From Clostridia bacterium (GTDB taxonomy: Bacteria; Bacillota_A; Clostridia; Christensenellales; Aristaeellaceae): DNA of 15,058 nt. Each line of letters starts with the position of its first letter. Within the stretch, counting starts at the first letter, position 1. The notes below the pieces were generated by a model. It was not told the DNA's origin. It worked only from the letters and a program-made list of their open reading frames with translations, and did not search any database. The stretch is from contig JAFWQM010000075.1 in NCBI GenBank assembly GCA_017509065.1, forward strand, positions 1-15,058, written 5' to 3'. The translations under genes and the position numbers were made by a program. This document shows positions 1 through 6,369 of the stretch, one piece after another.

Positions 1-1
1 C

Positions 2-172
2 AGCCAGGAATTCGGCCTGAAGTCTGTGGACGTGCTGGTGAAAGGCCCCGGCTCCGGCCGTGAAGCCGCTATCCGCGCCCTGCAGACCGCCGGTCTGGAT
101 GTGACCATGATCAAGGACGTGACGCCCATTCCTCACAATGGTTGCCGTCCGCCCAAGCGCCGCCGCGTGTAA
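2..172 (+). CDS. rpsK: 30S ribosomal protein S11, C-terminal part
   Basis: The window opens inside this gene; the 56 C-terminal codons are present and end at a TAA. The encoded tail contains the S11 hallmarks [14 protein letters not shown] and [18 protein letters not shown], which line the mRNA exit and platform region of the 30S subunit in this family. It sits directly upstream of rpsD with a 19-nt gap holding an AAGGAGG site, the usual alpha-operon order. The start lies outside the window. Identification is secure. Confidence 0.97.
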   Translation, partial: SQEFGLKSVDVLVKGPGSGREAAIRALQTAGLDVTMIKDVTPIPHNGCRPPKRRRV

Positions 173-191
173 TTGAAGGAGGAATACAAGA

Positions 192-788
192 ATGGCAAAC
201 AATAAGCAGCCGATCGCTCGGAGATGCCGTGCTCTTGACATTTCTCCGGCCGTTATGGGCTATGCCAACAAGAAGTCCACTCGGAATCCCGGCGGCAACC
301 GCCGCAAGAAGGTTTCCGAATATGGCGCTCAGTTGAAGGAAAAGCAGAAGGTGCGCTTCATTTACGGCGTGCTGGAAAAGCAGTTCCGTCACTACTTTGA
401 CACCGCTTCCAACATGAAGGGCGTTACCGGCGAAAATATGCTGGTGCTCCTGGAATGCCGTCTGGACAACGTGGTGTACCGCTTAGGCCTGGCCAAGACC
501 CGCCGCATGGCGCGCCAGGTTGTGGGCCATGGCCACATCCGCGTGAACGGCAAGAAGGTGGACATCCCCTCCTATCAGGTGAAGAAGGGCGACGTCATCA
601 CCCTGCGCGAACGTTCTACGCAGATCGAAGCTTTCAAGGCCCTGCGGGAAGGCACCAGCGTGCTTACGCCCAAGTGGCTCACATTTGACGCTCCCAATCT
701 GACCGGCACCGTAAACGAACTGCCCACCCGGGCTGATATTGACTACGAAGTGCAGGAGAACATGATCGTTGAATTCTATAGCCGCTGA
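192..788 (+). CDS. rpsD: 30S ribosomal protein S4 (zinc-free form)
   Basis: This is a 198-residue primary 16S rRNA-binding protein that nucleates assembly of the 30S subunit. The ATG is preceded by AAGGAGG. The N-terminal domain runs to about residue 90, followed by the S4 RNA-binding fold at about 89-150, seen as CRLDNVVYRLGLAKTRRMAR and then HIRVNGKKVDIPSY. The N-terminus carries only one cysteine (Cys12), so the four-cysteine zinc site of many S4 proteins is absent; this is the C-minus paralogue type that many Clostridia have. S4 represses its own synthesis in some bacteria, by different RNA sites in Bacillus and E. coli, and the hairpin just downstream could be examined for this. It is co-transcribed with rpsK, rpoA and rplQ. 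Confidence 0.97.
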   Translation: MANNKQPIARRCRALDISPAVMGYANKKSTRNPGGNRRKKVSEYGAQLKEKQKVRFIYGVLEKQFRHYFDTASNMKGVTGENMLVLLECRLDNVVYRLGLAKTRRMARQVVGHGHIRVNGKKVDIPSYQVKKGDVITLRERSTQIEAFKALREGTSVLTPKWLTFDAPNLTGTVNELPTRADIDYEVQENMIVEFYSR

Positions 789-797
789 TCCTGTTCT

Positions 798-828
798 GAC
801 CGTATGATGCAGTCCCATACGACCGTAT
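798..828 (+). other. Hairpin and 8-bp direct repeat between rpsD and rpoA
   Basis: The 52-nt gap before rpoA holds an inverted repeat, CGTATG (801-806) and CATACG (816-821), with a 9-nt loop. It overlaps a direct repeat of GACCGTAT at 798-805 and 821-828. There is no T-tract, so it is not a terminator. It may be an RNA structure that affects rpoA translation or an mRNA processing site. The structure is visible; its role is unknown. Confidence 0.35.
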
Positions 829-849
829 CGATGAGGAGGGTTGGACTCA

Positions 850-1797
850 GTGATTGTCGAAATCGAAAAAGCGCATATCGACTGTACCGAGATGGCGGCA
901 AACAATACCTATGGCCGGTTCGTCATCGAGCCGCTTGAACGCGGCTTCGGCCATACCCTGGGCAACGCGCTTCGCCGGGTGCTGATCAATTCGCTCCCCG
1001 GCGCCGCCGTGACCAGCGTGAGCATTGATGGCGTGCAGCATGAGTTTTCCACTGTGCCGGGCGTGAAAGAGGACGTTTCCGAACTGATCCTCAATTTGAA
1101 GGAGCTTGCCCTGAAGCTGTATACGGATCAGGTCAAGATGCTGGAAGTCAACGCCCAGGGCCCCTGTGAGCTGACCGCCGCGGATATCCGGGCGGACGAC
1201 GAAGTGGAAATCGTGAATCCCGATCTGCATATCGCCACCTTAGGCGAGGGCGCGAAGCTGCATATGTGGCTGAGCTTAGACCGGGGCCGGGGCTATGTTC
1301 CTTCCGATAAGAACAAAACGGCCCAGATGCCCATCGGTGTGATTCCCATCGATTCCATCTATACCCCCATCCGTAAAGTGAATTACGTGGTGGAGGATAC
1401 GCGCGTAGGCCAGATCACGGACTACGACAAACTCACGCTGGAAGTGTGGACGGACGGTTCCGTGGCTCCCGACGAAGCCATCGCCATGTCTGCCCGCATC
1501 CTGACCGAACAGCTCTCCCTCTTTGTGGGCCTCACGGATCAGAGCATGCCCATCAGCGCGTCTGAACCGGAGGATGACAAGATGGAGAAAGTGATGGAGA
1601 TGACCATTGAAGATCTGGATCTCTCCGTCCGTGCCTATAACTGCCTCAAGCGCGCCGGGATCAACACCGTGGCCGAGCTGGTTCAGCGGAACCAGGAGGA
1701 CATGATGAAGGTGCGCAACTTGGGCAAAAAGAGTCTGGAAGAAGTCGAGCAGAAGCTGCAGGCGCTGGGCCTGGGTCTGCGTCCGACCGAAGAGTGA
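850..1797 (+). CDS. rpoA: DNA-directed RNA polymerase subunit alpha
   Basis: The alpha subunit dimerises to start RNA polymerase assembly and contacts activators and UP elements through its C-terminal domain. The N-terminal domain shows [19 protein letters not shown] and [13 protein letters not shown]. The C-terminal domain (about residues 245-310) shows [17 protein letters not shown] and [13 protein letters not shown] prefer the GTG at 850 (315 residues, [11 protein letters not shown]) over the in-frame TTG at 841. The AGGAGG at 834-839 lies only one base from the TTG but 10 bases from the GTG, and family members typically begin MIEIEKP. The gene is followed by rplQ after 15 nt with another GAGGAAA site. 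Length and motifs are normal. Confidence 0.96.
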   Translation: MIVEIEKAHIDCTEMAANNTYGRFVIEPLERGFGHTLGNALRRVLINSLPGAAVTSVSIDGVQHEFSTVPGVKEDVSELILNLKELALKLYTDQVKMLEVNAQGPCELTAADIRADDEVEIVNPDLHIATLGEGAKLHMWLSLDRGRGYVPSDKNKTAQMPIGVIPIDSIYTPIRKVNYVVEDTRVGQITDYDKLTLEVWTDGSVAPDEAIAMSARILTEQLSLFVGLTDQSMPISASEPEDDKMEKVMEMTIEDLDLSVRAYNCLKRAGINTVAELVQRNQEDMMKVRNLGKKSLEEVEQKLQALGLGLRPTEE

Positions 1798-1812
1798 TAG
1801 GAGGAAACCCCC

Positions 1813-2325
1813 ATGGCAACAGAGCGCAAGCTGGGCCGCACCGCGAGCCAGCGCAAGGCGATGCTGCGGAACCTGACCACCAATCTCCTGTGGTACGGCC
1901 GCATCGAAACCACCGAAGCCAAGGCCAAAGAAGTGCGCAGCATCGTGGATAAAATGATCACCCTCGCCATCCGCGAGTATGATCAAACCGTTGACGTAGA
2001 AAAAGAATTCTACAACGATAAGAAGCAGATCGTGAAGCAGACTTTCACCAACGACCTGCCTTCCAAGCTTCATGCCCGCCGCCTGATGATGGCTTACCTG
2101 TACGATGTCAAGGAAACCAAGAAGGACGACGAGAACAAGAAGGACTATAAGGAACGCACCAAGGATAACAAGCATCCCGTGGTGGAAAAGCTGTTCCGCG
2201 AATATGGCCCCAAGTACCGCGCCCGCAATCAGGAAAAGAACTGCGCCGGCGGCTACACCCGCATCTATAAGCTGGGTCCCCGTCGCGGCGACGCGGCCGA
2301 AATGGTCATTATCGAATTGGTGTAA
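1813..2325 (+). CDS. rplQ: 50S ribosomal protein L17, enlarged form
   Basis: L17 sits near the polypeptide exit tunnel of the 50S subunit. The conserved start [20 protein letters not shown] and the end [20 protein letters not shown] identify it. At 170 residues it is about 50 longer than the roughly 120-residue Bacillus protein. Extra sequence lies at about residues 55-84, before the conserved LHARR, and at about 100-122, a Lys/Asp-rich charged stretch, with a short one before GGYTR. Long L17 forms are known in several Clostridia. It is the last gene of the alpha operon and is followed at once by a terminator. The start is an ATG with GAGGAAA upstream. Confidence 0.96.
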   Translation: MATERKLGRTASQRKAMLRNLTTNLLWYGRIETTEAKAKEVRSIVDKMITLAIREYDQTVDVEKEFYNDKKQIVKQTFTNDLPSKLHARRLMMAYLYDVKETKKDDENKKDYKERTKDNKHPVVEKLFREYGPKYRARNQEKNCAGGYTRIYKLGPRRGDAAEMVIIELV

Positions 2326-2338
2326 GGAATACACCGTT

Positions 2339-2372
2339 AAAAAGCAGGCTGTGATTTCATGGCCTGCTTTTT
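2339..2372 (+). terminator. Intrinsic terminator of the ribosomal alpha operon
   Basis: A perfect 11-bp stem pairs AAAAAGCAGGC (2339-2349) with GCCTGCTTTTT (2362-2372) around a 12-nt loop. The 3' arm ends in a T-run. It lies 13 nt after the rplQ stop codon and ends the ribosomal transcript. Confidence 0.88.
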
Positions 2373-2421
2373 CTATGCCCGGATTTGGTCGGAATAAACA
2401 AGTAATGTAATCGTAACAAAT

Positions 2422-2450
2422 TATACACACATTTTCCCGCTATATATATT
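2422..2450 (+). promoter_or_regulatory. Probable sigma-A promoter of phnD
   Basis: TATACA (2422-2427) and TATATT (2445-2450) are spaced by 17 bp in a strongly AT-rich stretch between the rplQ terminator and phnD. An overlapping alternative -10, TATACT, lies at 2450-2455. The -35 matches consensus at 4 of 6 positions, so activation by a regulator is plausible. No clear PhoP/PhoB direct repeat was recognised here. Confidence 0.5.
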
Positions 2451-2507
2451 ATACTATCTATGCGCTGATCAATATCACAGCAACAACTTGAAGGAGGAAA
2501 AGAAAGC

Positions 2508-3554
2508 ATGAAAAAGCTCGTTTCCCTGATTCTGGTTTTGGCGCTGACCCTGGGCTGCGCCGCCGCCCTGGCTGAAAACAAAAAGATGGCTACCCTGACC
2601 TTCCAGTTCGTTCCTTCCAAGGATGCGGACGTGATCATCACCGGCACCAAGAACCTGCCCGAACTGGTGCAGGCTGAAATGGCCAAGCTGGGCTATGACA
2701 TCGGCAAAGTGGAAATCTCCGTCGGCACCAGCTATGAAGCCACCGGCGAAGCCATGAGCGCCGGCACCATCGACGTGGGCTGGCTGCCCGGCGGCACCTA
2801 CGCCATTTACAGCCAGAACCAGGAAGTGGCCGTCATCCTGACCGCTACCCGCGCTGGCCTTTCCAACGACAGTGAAAACCCTGCCGACTGGAACGGCGTG
2901 GCCAACAAGACCCTGCCCACCGACAAGCAGGTCACTTTCTACCGCTCCCTGATCTACGCCGCTCCCACCGAAAAGGGCAAGGCCCTGGCTGCCAAGGTCA
3001 ATGCCGGTGAAAAACTCACCTGGGACGAATTGAACGACTGCACCTGGGCCGTGGCCAACACCTCCTCTTCCGCCGGTTACATCTATCCCACCATGTGGCT
3101 GATGAACAACTACGACGGCAAGAAGGTTTCCGACCTGTCCAGCGTGGTGACGCTGGGCTATGCCGACGCTTTCGCCCAGGCTGCCGCAGAACAGGTGGAC
3201 ATCATCTGCTGCTACGCTGATGGCCGCCGCGACTACGAAGCGCCCTGGAACCTGCCCATCGACCAGAAAGACGAAACCGGCAAGCAGGGCATGGGCCGCG
3301 AAGGCGCCATCTGGGACGAACTGAACGTCATCGGCGTCACCCCCGGTATCTATAACGACACCGTGGCCATCACCACCGCCAAGCCCGAAATCAACAATCC
3401 CGAATTCATCGAAGCGCTGCAGACGGCCCTGATCAACATCATCAACACCGAAGAAGGCAAGGCCATCTTCTCCGTGTACAGCCATACCGGCTACGCCATC
3501 GCGCAGGACAGCGATTATGACGCCGCCCGTCAGGCCCTGTCTGTTGTGAAGTAA
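2508..3554 (+). CDS. phnD: Phosphonate/phosphate-ester ABC transporter binding protein, PhnD family
   Basis: This is a 348-residue extracellular solute-binding protein that delivers ligand to the PhnC/PhnE importer encoded just downstream. The signal peptide covers about residues 1-22; LGC at 15-17 could serve as a poor lipobox, and ALA/EN at 20-24 is an alternative signal peptidase I site. PhnD-family features are SYEATGEAMSAGTIDVGWLP (about 75-94) and NTSSSAGYIYP (about 184-194), the latter matching the STSG loop that holds the phosphonate group in this family. The ATG follows AAGGAGG. The gene has its own promoter and terminator, so binding protein output is separated from the membrane components. 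The ligand may be a phosphonate, phosphite, phosphate ester or other organophosphate; the sequence does not decide. Confidence 0.87.
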   Translation: MKKLVSLILVLALTLGCAAALAENKKMATLTFQFVPSKDADVIITGTKNLPELVQAEMAKLGYDIGKVEISVGTSYEATGEAMSAGTIDVGWLPGGTYAIYSQNQEVAVILTATRAGLSNDSENPADWNGVANKTLPTDKQVTFYRSLIYAAPTEKGKALAAKVNAGEKLTWDELNDCTWAVANTSSSAGYIYPTMWLMNNYDGKKVSDLSSVVTLGYADAFAQAAAEQVDIICCYADGRRDYEAPWNLPIDQKDETGKQGMGREGAIWDELNVIGVTPGIYNDTVAITTAKPEINNPEFIEALQTALINIINTEEGKAIFSVYSHTGYAIAQDSDYDAARQALSVVK

Positions 3555-3575
3555 TCACCAGATCGTACGCTTCCA

Positions 3576-3600
3576 CCCGGCAGTTCGCTGCCGGGTTTTT
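3576..3600 (+). terminator. Intrinsic terminator after phnD
   Basis: A perfect 8-bp GC-rich stem, CCCGGCAG (3576-3583) with CTGCCGGG (3588-3595), encloses a stable TTCG tetraloop and is followed by five T. It lies 21 nt after the phnD stop. Read-through could still supply phnC, but a separate promoter follows. Confidence 0.85.
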
Positions 3601-3611
3601 GTAATTCAGGT

Positions 3612-3730
3612 ATGTTGGGGGCTCTCCGCCCCCAATCCCCCGACCAAGTGGACCCTCAACTATGTATTTCTCTGAATGCTGAGAACAGGGAAACCCTTTG
3701 GCGCGGGGTCTGGGGCCGCGGAGCCCCGGT
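3612..3730. repeat. GC-rich intergenic palindromic element
   Basis: The 311-nt gap between phnD and phnC contains this ~119-nt block with no credible gene. Its left end has a perfect 8-bp stem, TTGGGGGC (3615-3622) with GCCCCCAA (3628-3635). Its right end has GGGGC (3712-3716) with GCCCC (3723-3727). The two ends are also imperfect reverse complements of each other: CCCCCAATCCCCCGACCAAG on the left against CTTTGGCGCGGGGTCTGGGG on the right, so the whole could fold as a cruciform. The GGGGGCTCTCCGCCCCC style resembles short interspersed elements common between genes of gut Clostridia. A genome-wide copy number would confirm it. Confidence 0.5.
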
Positions 3731-3785
3731 TATGTGGATCGTTACGGTTTTTCCCTCTCTTTTTTCGTTTTTTCCCGAAAATAAC

Positions 3786-3814
3786 TTGTATTGCATTCTT
3801 CACCATGATATGAT
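3786..3814 (+). promoter_or_regulatory. Sigma-A promoter of the phnC-phnE1-phnE2-nucleotidase operon
   Basis: TTGTAT (3786-3791) and TATGAT (3809-3814) are separated by exactly 17 bp, about 50 nt before the phnC start. The leader then holds a small hairpin, CCGCT/AGCGG at 3834-3850, ending one base before the AAGGAG ribosome site (3851-3856). That hairpin could tune phnC translation. Confidence 0.7.
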
Positions 3815-3865
3815 GATACATGCGATGGAAACACCGCTCGGACGAAGCGGAAGGAGACGATTCTT

Positions 3866-4624
3866 TTGATTGAATTCAAACATGTGGATAAAGTGTATCC
3901 CAATGGCGTCAAAGGCTTACAGGACATCAGCCTGACCATTGATCAGGGCGAGTTCGTGGCCATTATCGGACTGAGCGGCGCGGGAAAATCCACCCTGATC
4001 CGCACCATCAACCGCATGATCGACGTAACGAACGGCCAATTGATCGTGGACGGCACCGATGTGATGACCCTCAAAGGCCGGGCGATGCGCCGCTTCCGCC
4101 GCAAGATCGGCATGATCTTCCAGTCCTATAACCTGGTCACCCGCGCCACCGCCATCAAAAACGTACTGACCAGCATGGTGCCGGACATGAATTTCTTTCG
4201 CGTGCTGTTTGGGCTGTTTTCAAAGGAGCAGAAGATGCATGCCCTGGAAGCGCTGGACAAGGTGGGCATTCTGGACAAAGCCTATACCCGGTGCGATCAA
4301 CTGTCCGGCGGCCAGCAGCAGCGCGTTTCTCTGGCCCGCACGCTGAACCAGAACCCTACCATCATCCTGGCGGATGAACCGGTTGCCGCCCTGGACCCTA
4401 TCACGGCCAAGCAGGTGATGAGCGACTTCAAGCGCATCAACGAAGAAATGAACATCACCGTGCTCATCAACATCCATCATGTTGACCTGGCGCTGAATTA
4501 CTGCTCCCGTGTGATCGGCATCCGTGCGGGCCGGATCGTGTACGACGGTCCCACCGGCAGCGTGACCCAGGAGATTTTGGACGAAATCTACAACGGGGCC
4601 GCCATCCCCACGGCGGAAAAGTGA
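3866..4624 (+). CDS. phnC: Phosphonate-type ABC transporter ATPase
   Basis: This is the 252-residue cytoplasmic ATPase of the PhnCDE importer. Visible motifs are Walker A GLSGAGKST (35-43), the Q-loop in GMIFQSYNLV, the signature LSGGQQQR, Walker B IILADEPVAALDP and the switch histidine in NIHHVDLA. The segment EEMNITVLINIHHVDLALNY is typical of PhnC proteins. The start is a TTG at 3866, chosen because AAGGAG at 3851-3856 lies 9 bases upstream and the product begins MIEFKHVDKVYPNG as expected. It is the first gene of a packed operon, with 10 nt to phnE1. Confidence 0.92.
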   Translation: MIEFKHVDKVYPNGVKGLQDISLTIDQGEFVAIIGLSGAGKSTLIRTINRMIDVTNGQLIVDGTDVMTLKGRAMRRFRRKIGMIFQSYNLVTRATAIKNVLTSMVPDMNFFRVLFGLFSKEQKMHALEALDKVGILDKAYTRCDQLSGGQQQRVSLARTLNQNPTIILADEPVAALDPITAKQVMSDFKRINEEMNITVLINIHHVDLALNYCSRVIGIRAGRIVYDGPTGSVTQEILDEIYNGAAIPTAEK

Positions 4625-4634
4625 GGAAGCGGCC

Positions 4635-5510
4635 ATGAAGAAAAAAACTGCTGAGGCGGCTTACAAAACGCCGCTGCTGGATCGGATCATCAAGCCCCGC
4701 GTCATCACCCTGCCAAACGGTCACACCGTCCAGAAGCCGGTGTCCAGAACGCCGTTCATCGCGGTGATCGTGATTGCTGTGATCCTCATTTCCGCGAAAG
4801 TGACCGGCTTTGATTTCGCCATCATCATCAACCGCGGCTATCAGCTGGGCTATATCCTGGGCCGCATTTTCCATCCCAACTGGAGTTATTTCGGCGGCGA
4901 CGCGGCCAACACAACCAAGCTGTTCAACGCCCTGTTCGATACGATCAAAATGTCCATCATGGGCTCGGTGATCGGCGCTACCCTGGCGCTTCCTATTGCC
5001 GTGCTGTCTTCCACCAACATCAATAAAAACGGCGTGGTAGTGTGGGGCCTGCGCATCCTGCTCATGATCATCCGCACCCTGCCCACCCTGATCATCGCCA
5101 AGTTCGCCGCGCTGATTTTCGGCTTAGGCACCTTTGCGGGCACCATGGCCATCATCGTGTTCACCTTCGGCGTGGTAGCCAAGATGATGTATGAGTCCAT
5201 CGAGACTATCGATATGGGCGCGTTCGAGGCCACAGAAAGTTTTGGGGCCAATAAGTTCCAGTCCTTCTGGAGCGCCTGCATCCCGCAGATTTTGCCCACA
5301 TATCTGTCTTACTGCCTGTACAGCCTGGAAATGAATATCCGCGCCGCGGCCATTTTAGGTTACGTGGGCGCGGGCGGCCTGGGCATCCTGATCAACGAAT
5401 TCATCGGCTGGCGCGATTATGAAAGCTTAGGCGCGGTGCTGCTGGCGCTGTTCGTGGTGGTCTTTATCATTGAGAACACCAGCCAGTATCTGCGCAAGAA
5501 GCTGAGCTGA
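4635..5510 (+). CDS. phnE: Phosphonate-type ABC transporter permease (first PhnE)
   Basis: This is a 291-residue integral membrane protein. A charged cytoplasmic N-terminus of about 40 residues is followed by a first membrane segment (FIAVIVIAVILISAKV) and five or so more. The EAA-type coupling loop that docks on the ATPase is seen as MGAFEATESFGANKFQSFWS, and the PhnE signature NIRAAAILGYVGAGGLG follows. The ATG at 4635 has GAGGAAG directly after the phnC stop. It pairs with the second permease, 11 nt downstream, to form a heterodimeric channel. The substrate cannot be read from the permease. Confidence 0.9.
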   Translation: MKKKTAEAAYKTPLLDRIIKPRVITLPNGHTVQKPVSRTPFIAVIVIAVILISAKVTGFDFAIIINRGYQLGYILGRIFHPNWSYFGGDAANTTKLFNALFDTIKMSIMGSVIGATLALPIAVLSSTNINKNGVVVWGLRILLMIIRTLPTLIIAKFAALIFGLGTFAGTMAIIVFTFGVVAKMMYESIETIDMGAFEATESFGANKFQSFWSACIPQILPTYLSYCLYSLEMNIRAAAILGYVGAGGLGILINEFIGWRDYESLGAVLLALFVVVFIIENTSQYLRKKLS

Positions 5511-5521
5511 GGAGGGGAAGC

Positions 5522-6367
5522 ATGATGGCAAAGACGAAAAAAACGCTGGATCCGGATCGCCCCCTCACCATCGAGGAGGCCTATGCTTCCCGGCCACGGC
5601 TGTGGTGGCTGTATACGCTGATCGTGCTGATCGTTGCGGCGCTGCTGGGATGGAGCGGCACTTCCATCACCTATAAGGGGCTGGCGACGAAGGGCATCTC
5701 CATCGCCCAGGGCATCGGCAACGGCCTGATCCATCCCGATACCAACCTGCTGTTTAACCTCACCACGGAGGGCGTTCCCTACCAGCTGCTGCAAACGGTG
5801 GCCATCGCTGTGCTGGGCACCATCATCGGCGGCATCCTGGCGATTCCCTTCAGCTTCCTGGCCTGCGACAAGATCGTGCCCAAATGGGTAGCCGTGATCT
5901 TCCGGGCGGTGATCCTGGGCATCCGCACCATTCCCAGCCTGGTCTGGGCGCTGGTGTGGATCCGGGTGACGGGGCCTAACGCTTTCTGCGGCGTGGTCAC
6001 AGAGTCCGTGTGTTCCATCGGCATGATCTGCAAAATGTACATCAACGCCATTGAAGACATCGACACAAAAATCCTGGAAAGCTTAGACGCCTCGGGCTGC
6101 AACGGTTTTCAGAAAATCCGCTACGGCATCCTGCCGCAGATCATTCCCAATTTCATTTCCACCGTGATTTACCGCTTCGATATCAACGTGAAGGACGCCA
6201 CCACGTTAGGCATCGTGGGCGCTGGCGGCATCGGCGCGGCGCTGATCCAGTGCATGAACTCCAGCCGGTGGAGCATGGTGGGCGCGTATCTGTGCGGCAT
6301 GGTGGCGCTGATGATCCTGATTGAAATCTTTTCTACCAGAATTCGTTCCAAACTGGCGCGAGGGTAA
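5522..6367 (+). CDS. phnE: Phosphonate-type ABC transporter permease (second PhnE)
   Basis: This 281-residue inner-membrane permease is paralogous to the gene before it. The N-terminal cytoplasmic part is followed by a membrane segment (LYTLIVLIVAALLGW), a long external stretch and further helices. The coupling loop is ILESLDASGCNGFQKIRYGI and the family signature is DATTLGIVGAGGIGAAL. Two adjacent ATG codons (5522 and 5525) are possible starts behind GGAGGGG (5511-5517); the second has slightly better spacing. Two separate PhnE subunits in tandem are common in Firmicutes, whereas E. coli has one. It is followed after 2 nt by the nucleotidase gene. Confidence 0.9.
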   Translation: MMAKTKKTLDPDRPLTIEEAYASRPRLWWLYTLIVLIVAALLGWSGTSITYKGLATKGISIAQGIGNGLIHPDTNLLFNLTTEGVPYQLLQTVAIAVLGTIIGGILAIPFSFLACDKIVPKWVAVIFRAVILGIRTIPSLVWALVWIRVTGPNAFCGVVTESVCSIGMICKMYINAIEDIDTKILESLDASGCNGFQKIRYGILPQIIPNFISTVIYRFDINVKDATTLGIVGAGGIGAALIQCMNSSRWSMVGAYLCGMVALMILIEIFSTRIRSKLARG

Positions 6368-6369
6368 GC

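Noticed and set aside
841..849. TTG at 841 as the rpoA start
   Set aside because: It leaves only one base after AGGAGG. The GTG at 850 has normal spacing and gives the usual family N-terminus.
1276..2430. Minus-strand open frame of 384 codons opposite rpoA and rplQ
   Set aside because: It covers two certain ribosomal-operon genes and the terminator and has no family features. It is a shadow of codon bias.
2475..3485. Minus-strand frame of 336 codons opposite phnD
   Set aside because: It is Gly/Val/His-rich antisense without motifs, while phnD on the plus strand is clear.
3612..3869. Possible small protein in the phnD-phnC gap
   Set aside because: The 85-codon frame runs through hairpins and the phnC promoter, lacks a ribosome site and resembles no family.
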